Below, one piece after another: positions 9,322 through 18,059 of a stretch of 64,000 bases of DNA. The stretch is from Rothia dentocariosa ATCC 17931 (GTDB taxonomy: Bacteria; Actinomycetota; Actinomycetes; Actinomycetales; Micrococcaceae): contig NC_014643.1 in assembly GCF_000164695.2 (NCBI RefSeq), positions 1,674,001 to 1,738,000 of the forward strand, in the 5' to 3' direction. Both the position numbers and the translations under genes were made by a program. The notes under the pieces are model-generated. The model saw only the letters and a list, made by a program, of their open reading frames with translations. It was not told the origin of the DNA and searched no databases. Numbering within the stretch: position 1 is the first letter of the stretch; the number at the start of each line of letters is the position of its first letter.

Positions 9322-11394
9322 ATGAGCCAGCTACTACAGCAGCGCTCGTCAAGACGGCAAGGAAGACTTGGGTTCCTTGCCGTCTTTCTGACGGTTCTAG
9401 CGCTCGTTATGTCTGCCTGTGGTGCAAAAGTTGAGACAAATCTCGGGCTTGAAAATTCCGAGAAGGGCTCCCGCACCATTACAGTGTCTTTCAGCTTGAA
9501 AGATAATAAAGATTACCTCAAGGGTGACGTTAACGCTCTTGATGCTTCGATTAAGAAACACAAACCTCAAGAACTTGATTACGAGGGCATTCGAACCGAA
9601 GGTGATAACGCTCAGGCCACCTTCAAAGTGAATTTTAATAGCGTAGATGAGTACCGCACTAAAGTCTCCGCTATTTTGAGAGCTTCGAGTTTTGACAAAG
9701 AACCTCAGATTCTGATTAGCAACAGCAAAGACGGGTTGGTTCAGGGCATTGAAGTTTCCGAAAACTTCACCTCGCAGGACCTTATCAAGTGGCTTCCCGA
9801 AGCACTTGTAACAGACGGCTTGGTCGAAGCAAAACGCAAAGACAACGTCCTGCAGTCAAGTGGGAAAAACAGCGTTACCTTTGAAGGTCGCGAAATTAAA
9901 ACAACAGAGTCCTCCAACGAGGTTCAAGCTAAAGACCTCAAAGATAATGGGTTTGACGAAGTTGTGATTGCGGTCGATAAGAAGGACGGTAAATATAACG
10001 CCAAGATTGTCTTTCTCGCAAAAGAGATCATGGTACCTGACCGGGTAAATGCTGTAGACACTTATCTTAACTCGGTGAAACCTGAGGGAGCTGAGCTTAC
10101 CAAGGGTATTGACGAAGAAATCGCCAAAAAGTCTTACCGGAGCTTACCATCCACGCAATCTGGTAAAGATGAAAGTGGTCGCAACTTAAAATTTACTGCC
10201 GATTCTTTCGAGGATCTCAATGCTAAACTTCAGAAAATTCTGGGTACTCAAGAGACCGCGTTAGAAAGTTCCCAAGAAGTTAAAACTGATTCTTCTGGGG
10301 CGAAGATCATTGAGCATGTAACAGGTTCAGTTGATTGCAGCCGTGTGTGTTCACCGGGAACCAACTACGGGGTGAAGTTTAGCTTCTCTGACGACGGTAA
10401 AAATTTTGACCAGGACTACGGCTCGTCGAATAGCTCAAGCTCAAGCGCATCCGCGTCGGATAGGGTAATAAAAGTCAACCTAAAGAATTCGCGCACGATT
10501 CAGCCTGAAAGTCTAAACGTGACTTCTGCGCTGGGTATGGACGGTTCTGTTGAAGCGAAGTTTGAACTTGCCTTTAAGAGTTCTGATGTCGCGCAGGCTG
10601 GGGATGCCCTTAAGTCTTTCGTTCAGGGGTCTGATGAGGCTCAAGCGACATTTGAGGAACGTACTGACGGCGATAATACGATATATTCAGCAAAGATACG
10701 AGGCAAAGATTCTGCGGAATTCAATACCCGTATTGGTACTTACCTACCCGGTTCTGAAATGACGATTCATCATCCTGGCGGGGTTAATCTTTTCGGGGCA
10801 GACTATACGGTTTCGCCCAAGTTTAACCTGCAGGAGCGTTTTGGTCAGCTACAGCCCAAAAACTACGATTTCAAGTTTGAACTCCCTATCATGAGCTCGG
10901 TTAAAACCGATGCTCTGCAGGGAAGTAACTCTATGTTTGGTCGCCAAGATTCACATCTTTCTGGCGACGGGCGTAACGTTAGGGTTAATAGCTCAGAGGG
11001 TTATGTCAATACCTCATCCCTCACCATTCCAGCGCATGGGTTTACCATGACGGACTTTGTGGTGGATGCTATTTTGCTCGGTCTGCTTCTGCTGATTCTG
11101 TTGGTGCTCTTCATCTTCCGCAAGCGCATTCGTCGCGCAAGCCAGAAGGCACGCGAACGCCGAGCTGCACAGCAAGCGGTGCAGCCGACAGCAGCCTACA
11201 CAGCTTCAGACTCGGATGTTCTCAATTACGGCGACGATTCGCCGACCGTTGCGTTCTCGTCCGGAAGCTCCTATGCGGCTGAAACGGACGGTACTATTCC
11301 GCTGCCCGCCCAACAGGCTCCTACCCCGAAGCACGCTGCAAAGTCACAGCAGAAACCCGTTTCGGGTGATAGTGACCAGGACTTTTTGCAGTAG
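9322..11394 (+). CDS. Large lipoprotein with C-terminal transmembrane anchor (third of envelope trio)
   Basis: The 690-residue protein has a lipoprotein signal peptide (RRQGRLGF, hydrophobic stretch, lipobox LVMSAC with Cys33). The long extracytoplasmic region appears to hold two or three related beta-rich modules, each with a fold-repeat such as AQATFKVNF or EAQATFEER. A Ser-rich linker near residues 372-382 follows the Cx3C motif DCSRVC. Near residue 580 a transmembrane helix (DAILLGLLLLILLVLF) precedes a basic, then Gln/Pro-rich cytoplasmic tail of about 90 residues. Its core is homologous to the 6708-8063 product. The N-terminal portion faintly resembles LppM-like lipoproteins, but this is not secure. 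Confidence 0.8.
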   Translation: MSQLLQQRSSRRQGRLGFLAVFLTVLALVMSACGAKVETNLGLENSEKGSRTITVSFSLKDNKDYLKGDVNALDASIKKHKPQELDYEGIRTEGDNAQATFKVNFNSVDEYRTKVSAILRASSFDKEPQILISNSKDGLVQGIEVSENFTSQDLIKWLPEALVTDGLVEAKRKDNVLQSSGKNSVTFEGREIKTTESSNEVQAKDLKDNGFDEVVIAVDKKDGKYNAKIVFLAKEIMVPDRVNAVDTYLNSVKPEGAELTKGIDEEIAKKSYRSLPSTQSGKDESGRNLKFTADSFEDLNAKLQKILGTQETALESSQEVKTDSSGAKIIEHVTGSVDCSRVCSPGTNYGVKFSFSDDGKNFDQDYGSSNSSSSSASASDRVIKVNLKNSRTIQPESLNVTSALGMDGSVEAKFELAFKSSDVAQAGDALKSFVQGSDEAQATFEERTDGDNTIYSAKIRGKDSAEFNTRIGTYLPGSEMTIHHPGGVNLFGADYTVSPKFNLQERFGQLQPKNYDFKFELPIMSSVKTDALQGSNSMFGRQDSHLSGDGRNVRVNSSEGYVNTSSLTIPAHGFTMTDFVVDAILLGLLLLILLVLFIFRKRIRRASQKARERRAAQQAVQPTAAYTASDSDVLNYGDDSPTVAFSSGSSYAAETDGTIPLPAQQAPTPKHAAKSQQKPVSGDSDQDFLQ

Positions 11395-11444
11395 TGCCGT
11401 GCCATAACGTATAGCAAAGCAGAGACCGGTTGGTCAGGCACACA

Positions 11445-11478
11445 GTGAGCCCCGCATCGTGTACGATGCGGGGCTCAC
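11445..11478. terminator. Bidirectional hairpin between convergent genes
   Basis: GTGAGCCCCGCATCG pairs perfectly with CGATGCGGGGCTCAC around a four-base loop. It lies between the + strand lipoprotein gene and the - strand M23 gene. There is no clear T-run on either side, so termination may be weak or Rho-assisted. Confidence 0.6.
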
Positions 11479-11495
11479 GACATATAGGTAATATT

Positions 11496-12284
11496 TCAGG
11501 CGTTGAAACTCTCGTCAACGGGAAGTAGTATAGTCGGTTCTGCTGGTCCCAACAGAAGCATAGGGTTAATATATTCTGCGTTTTTGCCGCTTCCATTCTT
11601 GTGGTCGCCGCCGCGCCGAACGCTCCAGTAAAGGCATGTGGTAGAGCACCGAGGTTTTGTGGGATGCGCATCCACCCGAGCGATAACCTGCCCCGCCTGA
11701 ACGTGAGTACCGACTGGCAGAGGATCGGTGACAGGCTCGAAACTCGACCTATACCCGTTCGGATGCTCAATGACTACTACCTGTCGATCGACGACAGTTC
11801 CCGAGAAAACTATGGTTCCAGGCGCTGGAGCGCGTACTTGGTCCTGTTCTGTTGCCTCAAGATCGACTCCGCGATGCCCTGCCGACCACCGCTGACTGGG
11901 CTTGATAAAGGCATGAATAACATGAGGTTTTCCAGATATAGGTGAAATCCATGAACGCGCAGAAGTGTGCATGATCTGTAGGGGACCGTGTCGGTACTTT
12001 ATACCGTTGACGTGTGACCCGAAGCCTAAAGATAATGCCACGGTAAGGACTATGATCTGGATCGTTAAAACCCGCAAGAATATTGGATAAGGCACCCAGA
12101 CTTTTATAGGATGCCCTGAGCGCCAGCATGCTAGAAGAAACAGGGGAGTACGCCGCAGCGCAGATACAAAGTGTCGTCTGGACATCGTAAAAATACGTGC
12201 CTGTGCCGCCAGACCCGCGCGGTGCATCCACGCCCCTAACCAATCACATATCATTCTTCGAGCACACCACAGTCGAAGACGCAT
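11496..12284 (-). CDS. M23/LytM-domain protein with degenerate active site
   Basis: Up to 262 residues, with an N-terminal transmembrane helix (about residues 68-88) and a C-terminal LytM (peptidase M23) domain. The first zinc motif is intact (GHRGVDLEA, about residue 138). The usual H-x-H motif is replaced by CLYWSVRRGG, leaving Tyr where the third zinc ligand should be. Loss of hydrolase activity and a regulatory or binding role are therefore inferred. A LytM gene divergently placed upstream of rpsB is common in Actinobacteria (Rv2891 in M. tuberculosis). The start is uncertain: ATG codons at 12284, 12254, 12227 and 12185 all lack a convincing Shine-Dalgarno. Confidence 0.75.
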   Translation of the reverse strand: MRLRLWCARRMICDWLGAWMHRAGLAAQARIFTMSRRHFVSALRRTPLFLLACWRSGHPIKVWVPYPIFLRVLTIQIIVLTVALSLGFGSHVNGIKYRHGPLQIMHTSARSWISPISGKPHVIHAFIKPSQRWSAGHRGVDLEATEQDQVRAPAPGTIVFSGTVVDRQVVVIEHPNGYRSSFEPVTDPLPVGTHVQAGQVIARVDAHPTKPRCSTTCLYWSVRRGGDHKNGSGKNAEYINPMLLLGPAEPTILLPVDESFNA

Positions 12285-12786
12285 AAAGATATGTACAAGG
12301 CTGTACTGTGGAAAACTTACCCTTTCGGGACATTTTTATTCGATATCCACAGACGGTATTTAGCGTTTTCGTGAAAAACAGGTGAGACGGTTCAGCGTTT
12401 TTCACAAACCTCCAAAATATGAAGACTCGTGATTCTACGGATTCAAGTGAGGTGGTAGCAACAATTTTTACAAAAACCACGTTTATACGAACGAAAAGCT
12501 CACGGTACTAAAGACTTAAGACCCAAATATCAGGTACAATTTTCTATTGCAGTGTGCCTAGCCTGGTAACGGAAAGGCTCGCTGACGACGCGTGGCGTGA
12601 GCACCTGGAACCTAAATACCAGGTGATAAAAGACCTTCGGTCCGCTTAGAACAAGCGGTCAGGGCTTGAGACACGGGGCAACCCGAATGTCTAATCGCCA
12701 CTAGGATAAACCGATAACTACTATGCGCGCGTGTGGCTAGCCCGAGATGGGAGGTCAGCGCGGCACCCTGATATAAAGGAGACGAC
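12285..12786 (+). promoter_or_regulatory. Divergent intergenic region and structured 5' leader of rpsB
   Basis: No gene is seen in this 500-base region. A consensus-like -10 (TACAAT, 12535-12540) would give a leader of about 240 nt. The leader contains ACCTGG/CCAGGT (12603-12624), GACC-TTC-GGTC (12632-12642) and CCGCTT/AAGCGG (12642-12658), then a weaker fold and the ribosome-binding site AAAGGAG before the rpsB ATG. A long structured leader fits autogenous control of a ribosomal-protein operon. The binding protein, presumably S2, is inferred. Confidence 0.5.
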
Positions 12787-13581
12787 ATGCCCGTCGTAAC
12801 TATGCGTGAGATGCTGGATTCCGGCGTTCACTTCGGTCACCAGACCCGCCGTTGGAACCCCAAGATGAAGCGTTTCATCCTCACCGAACGCAACGGCATT
12901 TACATCATCGACCTGCAGCAGTCCCTCGAATTCATCGATAAGGCTTTTGAGGCTGTTAAATCCACCGTTGCACACGGCGGCAACATTCTGTTTGTGGGTA
13001 CCAAGAAGCAGGCACAGGAAGTTATTGCTGAGCAGGCTACCCGCGTGAATATGCCTTACGTTAACCACCGCTGGCTTGGTGGTATGCTCACCAACTTCTC
13101 CACCATCGCTAAGAGCATTGAGCGTATGAAGGAACTTGAGCAGATCGACTTTGACGATGTCGCAGGTTCTCGTTACACCAAGAAGGAACTGCTCTTGATG
13201 CGCCGCGAGTTTGAGAAGCTCGAAAAGACTTTGGGCGGTATCCGTAACCTGAGCAAGGTTCCCTCCCTCGTATGGGTTGTTGATACCAAGAAGGAGCACC
13301 TGGCGGTTAACGAGGCTCAGAAGCTGGGCATCCCCGTGGTAGCTATTCTTGACACCAACTGTGACCCTGACGAAGTTGCATTCCCCATCCCTGGTAACGA
13401 CGATGCGATCCGTTCCGTCAACCTGCTCACCCGTGTGGTGGCAGACGCTGTCGCTGCAGGTCTCATTGAGCGTAATGCTAAGAAGACCGGTAAGGCAGAG
13501 GCTGCTGAAGAGCCTATGGCTGCGTGGGAGCGCGAACTGCTAGAGCAGCACGAGGCAGCTCAGGCGGCTGAAGCTAAGTAG
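12787..13581 (+). CDS. rpsB: 30S ribosomal protein S2 (uS2)
   Basis: Structural protein of the small ribosomal subunit, needed for S1 binding and mRNA recruitment. Family hallmarks run along the whole length: [24 protein letters not shown] at the start (not all shown), then [17 protein letters not shown], and DTKKEHLAV...ILDTNCDP near residues 160-190. The 264-residue length is normal, with an acidic/Ala-rich tail. The start ATG follows AAAGGAGACGAC. It is followed by tsf with a hairpin between, the standard rpsB-tsf unit. Confidence 0.98.
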   Translation: MPVVTMREMLDSGVHFGHQTRRWNPKMKRFILTERNGIYIIDLQQSLEFIDKAFEAVKSTVAHGGNILFVGTKKQAQEVIAEQATRVNMPYVNHRWLGGMLTNFSTIAKSIERMKELEQIDFDDVAGSRYTKKELLLMRREFEKLEKTLGGIRNLSKVPSLVWVVDTKKEHLAVNEAQKLGIPVVAILDTNCDPDEVAFPIPGNDDAIRSVNLLTRVVADAVAAGLIERNAKKTGKAEAAEEPMAAWERELLEQHEAAQAAEAK

Positions 13582-13613
13582 GCTTTAGCTTTTCCACGAT
13601 GGGAAAAGCAGTA

Positions 13614-13652
13614 CGGACGGTACCTACCCTGTGGCGGGTAAGGTGCCGTCCG
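13614..13652 (+). promoter_or_regulatory. Hairpin between rpsB and tsf
   Basis: CGGACGGTACCTACCC pairs with GGGTAAGGTGCCGTCCG, with small bulges, and has no T-run. A second hairpin, GGGCG-TTAT-CACGCCC, follows at 13665-13680. They sit between co-transcribed genes and could tune the rpsB:tsf ratio through attenuation or mRNA processing. Function is inferred only. Confidence 0.5.
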
Positions 13653-13712
13653 CTCATAGCTCATGGGCGTTATCACGCCCACATCTTAAATTAAGGAAAA
13701 AGAGGAGTTCAC

Positions 13713-14543
13713 ATGGCGAACTACACTGCAGCAGACATCAAGGCACTGCGTGAGAAGACCGGCGCAGGTATGCTCGACGTCAAGAAAGCTCTCGATGAGG
13801 CTAACGGCGACCAGCAGAAAGCAATGGAGATTATCCGTGTGAAGGGTCTGAAGGGCGTCACCAAGCGTGAAGGTCGTGCAACCGCTGAAGGTTTGGTTGC
13901 AGCTCGCGTAGAAAACGGCGTTGGTTACATGGTTGAGGTCAATTCTGAAACCGACTTCGTGGCTAAGTCCGAACCCTTCATTACCTTCGGGCGTAACGTG
14001 CTGGAGGCTACTATCGCGGCTAACGCGTCCACTCTGGAAGAGCTGCAGGCCGCATCCTTCGAGGGTAAGACCGTTGAAGAACTCACCACCGATGCTGCCG
14101 CCCTGCTGGGTGAGAAGGTCGTGGTGCGCCGCGTAGCACGTGTTGAAGGCGAGAACGTGGCAGTTTACCTGCACAAGACCTCTAAGGACCTGCCCGCACA
14201 GGTTGGTGTTCTGCTTGCTGTTTCCGGCAATAACGTTGATGAAATTGCGCACGACGTAGCAGTCCACATCGCAGCGATGAGCCCCAAGTACCTGGACTCT
14301 GAGTCTATCCCGGCTGACCAGGTTGAAGCTGAGAAGCGTGTTGCACGTGAGACCGCAATTGCTGAGGGCAAGCCCGAGAAGATTCTGGATAAGATCGTTG
14401 AGGGTCGTCTCAAGGGCTTCTTCAAAGAGAACACCCTGCTTGACCAGGACTTCGCAAAAGACACCAAGAAGTCTGTGGCACAGGCTCTCTCTGAGGCTGG
14501 CGCAACCGCTACCGGTTTCGCACGTTTCCGCGTTGGTGCCTAG
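13713..14543 (+). CDS. tsf: Elongation factor Ts
   Basis: Nucleotide-exchange factor that recycles EF-Tu-GDP to EF-Tu-GTP during translation. The 276-residue protein opens with the UBA-like domain (AADIKALREKTGAGMLDVKKAL). The EF-Ts signature (VEVNSETDFVAKSEPF) lies near residues 73-88, followed by the dimerisation domain and a C-terminal DQDFAKD...V helix. The ribosome-binding site AGAGGAG lies six bases before the ATG. A strong terminator ends the rpsB-tsf unit. Confidence 0.98.
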   Translation: MANYTAADIKALREKTGAGMLDVKKALDEANGDQQKAMEIIRVKGLKGVTKREGRATAEGLVAARVENGVGYMVEVNSETDFVAKSEPFITFGRNVLEATIAANASTLEELQAASFEGKTVEELTTDAAALLGEKVVVRRVARVEGENVAVYLHKTSKDLPAQVGVLLAVSGNNVDEIAHDVAVHIAAMSPKYLDSESIPADQVEAEKRVARETAIAEGKPEKILDKIVEGRLKGFFKENTLLDQDFAKDTKKSVAQALSEAGATATGFARFRVGA

Positions 14544-14595
14544 TTTCTAGGAGCTTTCCTCAAGCAGACAGCCTTTATCTGAGGCTATATGCTAA

Positions 14596-14641
14596 AGTCG
14601 GATGCTTGCCCTGTGAAGGGTGAGCATCCGACTTTTTTTTG
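14596..14641 (+). terminator. Rho-independent terminator after tsf
   Basis: AGTCGGATGCT-GCCC pairs with GGGT-AGCATCCGACT, followed by eight T residues. Confidence 0.92.
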
Positions 14642-14725
14642 TATAAATATTGTGCAGGTTGCGCACCTAGCGCAAAGAAAGTTCCAGAACCTATTTTCTG
14701 TATAGATTATCTTGCAGATACAGTG

Positions 14726-14754
14726 TTGACCTGAGGTTTTATAGGGTTTTATAT
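14726..14754 (+). promoter_or_regulatory. Sigma70-type promoter for pyrH
   Basis: TTGACC (14726-14731), a 17-base spacer and TTATAT (14749-14754) form a good promoter about 160 bases ahead of the pyrH start. The 280-base tsf-pyrH gap holds no gene; the leader contains a short open frame without a convincing start. Confidence 0.6.
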
Positions 14755-14922
14755 GCCCGGAGCATTTAGTCTCTCAATCTCTACGTCTTCTGGCATGTCG
14801 AATGAGAGAGAAAAATATCGAAGGGTGTACCACAAGACAGTGTTTCCGTAGCGTATCCTTGATAAGGACTATTGAGTGTTCACCCCGTTATCAGCATAAG
14901 TTTTATCCGTTGGAGGGTATTT

Positions 14923-15666
14923 ATGACCGACTCGCACACGCACCCAATCCATCGAGACGACACCGGTCGTCGCCGTGTTCTACTCAAGCTCTCAGGCGAA
15001 GTTTTCGGCGGGGGAGAAGTTGGTATTTCGACCGGGGTTGTGCGTAATATTGCACAGCAGATTGCAGCAACTGTGGGTAAGGTAGAGACCTCCATCGTGA
15101 TTGGCGGCGGTAACTTCTTCCGTGGCGCCGAGCTTTCACAGGCAGGTATGGATCGTTCCCGCGCAGACTATATGGGCATGCTCGGTACCGTGATGAACTC
15201 TCTGGCTCTTCAGGATTTCTTGGAGCAAGAAGGTATTGATACCCGCGTACAGTCTGCTATTACTATGCCGCAGGTTGCAGAAACCTACATTCCTCGCCGC
15301 GCTATTCGCCACATGCAGAAAGACCGTGTGGTTATTTTCGGTGCCGGTGCCGGTCTGCCCTATTTTTCGACCGATACCGTAGCTGCCCAGCGAGCCTTGG
15401 AAATTCACGCTGACGAAGTTCTGGTAGCAAAAAATGGTGTGGACGGTATCTACACTGCAGATCCGAATAAAGACCCTCAGGCTGAGCGCCTGTACAACCT
15501 CACCTACGATGAAGCTATGCAACGCAACATTCGTGTGTTGGATCAGACCGCATTCTCCCTATGTCGCGATAATAACGTGACGATGCGCGTCTTCGGCATG
15601 CAGGGCGAAGGTAACGTAACCCGCGCTATTCTGGGGGAGAAGATGGGTACTCTTGTAACCCGCTAA
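14923..15666 (+). CDS. pyrH: UMP kinase
   Basis: Phosphorylates UMP to UDP with ATP. It is a hexameric amino-acid-kinase-fold enzyme, usually inhibited by UTP and activated by GTP. The 247-residue product shows [10 protein letters not shown] near residue 17, [16 protein letters not shown] near 60, [15 protein letters not shown] near 87, and the C-terminal [15 protein letters not shown]. The ATG at 14923 (GGAGG nine bases upstream) is preferred over an in-frame start 51 bases earlier, whose extra residues are not family-like. A hairpin and about 200 bases separate it from frr. Confidence 0.97.
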   Translation: MTDSHTHPIHRDDTGRRRVLLKLSGEVFGGGEVGISTGVVRNIAQQIAATVGKVETSIVIGGGNFFRGAELSQAGMDRSRADYMGMLGTVMNSLALQDFLEQEGIDTRVQSAITMPQVAETYIPRRAIRHMQKDRVVIFGAGAGLPYFSTDTVAAQRALEIHADEVLVAKNGVDGIYTADPNKDPQAERLYNLTYDEAMQRNIRVLDQTAFSLCRDNNVTMRVFGMQGEGNVTRAILGEKMGTLVTR

Positions 15667-15740
15667 AGAAACGTTATGCCGTTATACTCCTTGCATTAGA
15701 AGCCGTTCAACAGCTTAGCCATAAGGAAAAAACGGTGAGA

Positions 15741-15767
15741 AGTCGCCCGAGATAGTCTCGGGCGACT
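15741..15767 (+). terminator. Strong hairpin between pyrH and frr
   Basis: AGTCGCCCGAGA pairs perfectly with TCTCGGGCGACT around a three-base loop. No T-run follows, so it may be a weak terminator, an attenuator or an mRNA-stability element between pyrH and frr. Confidence 0.5.
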
Positions 15768-15867
15768 AAACTATAACTAGGTCGCGGTTTGCACCGTTTG
15801 GTGTTTCCCGTAGCCGTAGCTACCAAAATCGGCATGAGCCGACTTCCCCTATAAAGGAGATTCCGTC

Positions 15868-16425
15868 GTGATCGAAGAAACCCTTGCCGAAGCCGGCGAG
15901 AAGATGGATAAGACCATTGAAGCTATCAAAACAGAATTCGCCAAAGTCCGCACCGGACGTGTGAACCCTGCGATTTTTAGCTCTATTACCGCAGACTACT
16001 ACGGCGCGCCGACTCCATTGCAGCAGCTGGTGTCGTTCAACGTTGAAGATGCCCGTACGGTTAAGATTGTTCCATTTGATGTGAGCGCTTTAGCTGCTAT
16101 CGAAAAAGCAGTGCGTGACTCTGACTTGGGTGTAAACCCCAGCAACGACGGTGCCGCTATCCGCGTGGTTATGCCCGAGATGACCTCTGAGCGTCGTAAA
16201 GAATACATAAAATTGGTCAACCACAAAGCCGAGGAAGCTCGCGTTTCGGTACGTAATGTGCGCCGCCATGCTAAAACCGTCATTGATAAGCTTGTGAAAG
16301 ACGGCGAGATCGGTGAGGACGACGGTGCCCGTGCCGAAAAAGAGCTTGATGCCCTCACTAAGAAACATGTAGATACTATCGATGAGCTCTACAAGCACAA
16401 GGAATCTGAGCTGCTTGAGGTTTAA
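15868..16425 (+). CDS. frr: Ribosome recycling factor
   Basis: Dissociates post-termination ribosomes together with EF-G. The 185-residue tRNA-mimic has the family features: KVRTGRVNPAIF near residue 25, YYGAPTPLQQL near 45, then NPSNDGAAIRVVMPEMTSERRKEY across the hinge (not all shown). The C-terminal helix is VDTIDELYKHKESELLEV. The GTG start is preceded by AAAGGAG with normal spacing. Ten bases separate it from cdsA, indicating one transcript. Confidence 0.98.
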   Translation: MIEETLAEAGEKMDKTIEAIKTEFAKVRTGRVNPAIFSSITADYYGAPTPLQQLVSFNVEDARTVKIVPFDVSALAAIEKAVRDSDLGVNPSNDGAAIRVVMPEMTSERRKEYIKLVNHKAEEARVSVRNVRRHAKTVIDKLVKDGEIGEDDGARAEKELDALTKKHVDTIDELYKHKESELLEV

Positions 16426-16434
16426 GGCTCAGAG

Positions 16435-17313
16435 ATGAACACACGAGAAGATACGGGGGATAAGAAGAGCGAAACAGCCCCCGCCCCAGGGAAAACAGCA
16501 TCCCGAGCGGGGCGCAACTTACCCGCCGCTATCGGCGTAGGCGTAGCATTCGGCGCAGTGCTGACTACAGGGCTTTTCTTTCCTCCGTTTCTTGTGCTTC
16601 TCTGCGCGATCTCTACCGGGCTGGGAAGCTGGGAGCTTGCCTCCGCACTCAACAAAAAACGCGACTACAATTTACCCCTGACCCTGGTGACGGTGCTGGC
16701 TCCGATCCCCACAGTCTCAGCGTATATTTGGGGATTCACTGGTTTGGGGATCTCCTGCGTTGCTGTCGCCTTAGTACTTGCTTGTGTCACCTTGGTGGTA
16801 CCCAGGAAACGTACAGTCTCACGGTATAAAGTTTTGAGGGGTCTCATTCTAATTTTGGGATGGGTACCCTTGACCCTCGGAATTTCGATGGTGTACTTTA
16901 GCACCGAGCGCGGTTGGGCAGGCATCCTGATGATCCTTCTGATGGCAGTCAGCAACGATACTTTCGGGTATATTGCCGGTGTTATATGGGGTAAACATCC
17001 TATAGCACCTACCATTTCGCCAAAGAAGAGCTGGGAGGGCTTTGCCGGTTCCTATCTTGGGTCTGCCGTGGTAGCGTGTATTGCGCTAAGTATTTTGGGG
17101 CAGAAATGGTACTGGGGAATACCACTCGCTGCAGTCATGGTCATCGCCTCTACGGCGGGTGATCTTGTAGAATCTGTTTTTAAACGTCGAATAGGCATCA
17201 AGGATATGTCAAATATCCTGCCTGGGCACGGCGGCATGATGGATCGTCTGGACTCGGTACTTTTTGCGGCCGCGGTTGGGTGTTTGATTTTTACCTTTGT
17301 GCTTCCTCTCTAG
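16435..17313 (+). CDS. cdsA: Phosphatidate cytidylyltransferase (CDP-diglyceride synthase)
   Basis: Integral membrane enzyme that makes CDP-diacylglycerol from phosphatidate and CTP, the precursor for phosphatidylglycerol (pgsA lies in this window) and phosphatidylinositol lipids. The 292-residue protein has a charged cytoplasmic N-terminus of about 30 residues and roughly eight hydrophobic helices. Motifs are NDTFGYIAG...SPKKSWEG near residue 180-200 and the family signature SVFKRRIGIKD...LPGHGGMMDRLDS near 245-275. The Shine-Dalgarno is weak, which is consistent with translational coupling to frr 10 bases upstream. In many Actinobacteria rlmN follows; here a DivIVA-domain gene follows directly. 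Confidence 0.95.
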   Translation: MNTREDTGDKKSETAPAPGKTASRAGRNLPAAIGVGVAFGAVLTTGLFFPPFLVLLCAISTGLGSWELASALNKKRDYNLPLTLVTVLAPIPTVSAYIWGFTGLGISCVAVALVLACVTLVVPRKRTVSRYKVLRGLILILGWVPLTLGISMVYFSTERGWAGILMILLMAVSNDTFGYIAGVIWGKHPIAPTISPKKSWEGFAGSYLGSAVVACIALSILGQKWYWGIPLAAVMVIASTAGDLVESVFKRRIGIKDMSNILPGHGGMMDRLDSVLFAAAVGCLIFTFVLPL

Positions 17314-17403
17314 AGTGGAACACAAGATAGCGAAAACTTTATGCGTAGGGTACGCACACGAGCCACTCACGTCGTGTGCCCTGCCTGATGATAAGGAGAA
17401 TCC

Positions 17404-17997
17404 TTGGCAACGAATACTAGTCGTACAGATAACGGCTTCAGCCGTGCGGCAGAACTCGAACCTGGTTATAAACGAACCGAGGTCGATCGTCTCTTTGCCC
17501 GACTAGCCGAGGATTACGAACAGCTAAGCGGCGCTGTACAGCAGCACGCTAATATCTACACATCGCGGCTTATTCGCCAGGTTGTTTTTCGTACCGAGCC
17601 CGGCGGCTATGCGGTAGGGGACGTCGATCGCGCTCTAGAGCGTATAGAAGAACGTTTTGCCAAGCTGGAACGCAGCCGTTATATCGAACAGTACGGTTTA
17701 AGCAATTGGGAGCTGTCCCTCGTAGATGCGGGTGAGCTTCTGGCGCAGCGCCTAGAGCGACCGGATGGTGAACGTTTTCGCCGCCCCTCTAAACGCAAGC
17801 ACGCCGGGTATTTTGTGGGTGATGTTGATAAGGTATGCCATCATATCTATGCTCAACTCAATAGCGAAGAACCGCTTGATACATCCGTTATTCGTAACGC
17901 TGTCTTTAGGTCTGCGACCGGCTCGGTGAGCTATGAAGAAACTCAGGTTGATGCCTTTATGGATCGCTGTATCGAGCTTATCCAAGATCTGACCTAA
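17404..17997 (+). CDS. DivIVA-domain-containing protein
   Basis: The 197-residue protein contains several short DivIVA-like repeats. These are GYKRTEVDRLFARLAEDY near residue 21, FRTEPGGYAVGDVDRAL near 60, HAGYFVGDVDKV near 137 and FRSATGSVSYEETQVDAFMDR near 172. Related proteins stand between cdsA/rlmN and dxr in Micrococcales. Their role is unknown; DivIVA relatives bind curved membranes at poles and septa, and a similar envelope-linked role is inferred. The TTG start at 17404 is chosen because AAGGAG precedes it at good distance. Confidence 0.8.
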   Translation: MATNTSRTDNGFSRAAELEPGYKRTEVDRLFARLAEDYEQLSGAVQQHANIYTSRLIRQVVFRTEPGGYAVGDVDRALERIEERFAKLERSRYIEQYGLSNWELSLVDAGELLAQRLERPDGERFRRPSKRKHAGYFVGDVDKVCHHIYAQLNSEEPLDTSVIRNAVFRSATGSVSYEETQVDAFMDRCIELIQDLT

Positions 17998-18046
17998 GAC
18001 GTTGCTGGTAGCCGCAGGACCTTCTGAGGCCGTGCTGGCAGCATGC

Positions 18047-18059
18047 GATACTAGTAAAC
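18047..18059 (+). promoter_or_regulatory. Probable leaderless promoter of dxr
   Basis: TGC-GATACT (extended -10, hexamer 18047-18052) lies exactly seven bases before the dxr ATG, and there is no Shine-Dalgarno. Transcription would start at the A of the ATG, the pattern of leaderless actinobacterial mRNAs. Confidence 0.5.

Noticed and set aside
12244..12480. 78-codon open frame on the - strand upstream of the LytM gene
   Set aside because: No ribosome-binding site or recognisable protein, composition of intergenic DNA, in the divergent promoter region.
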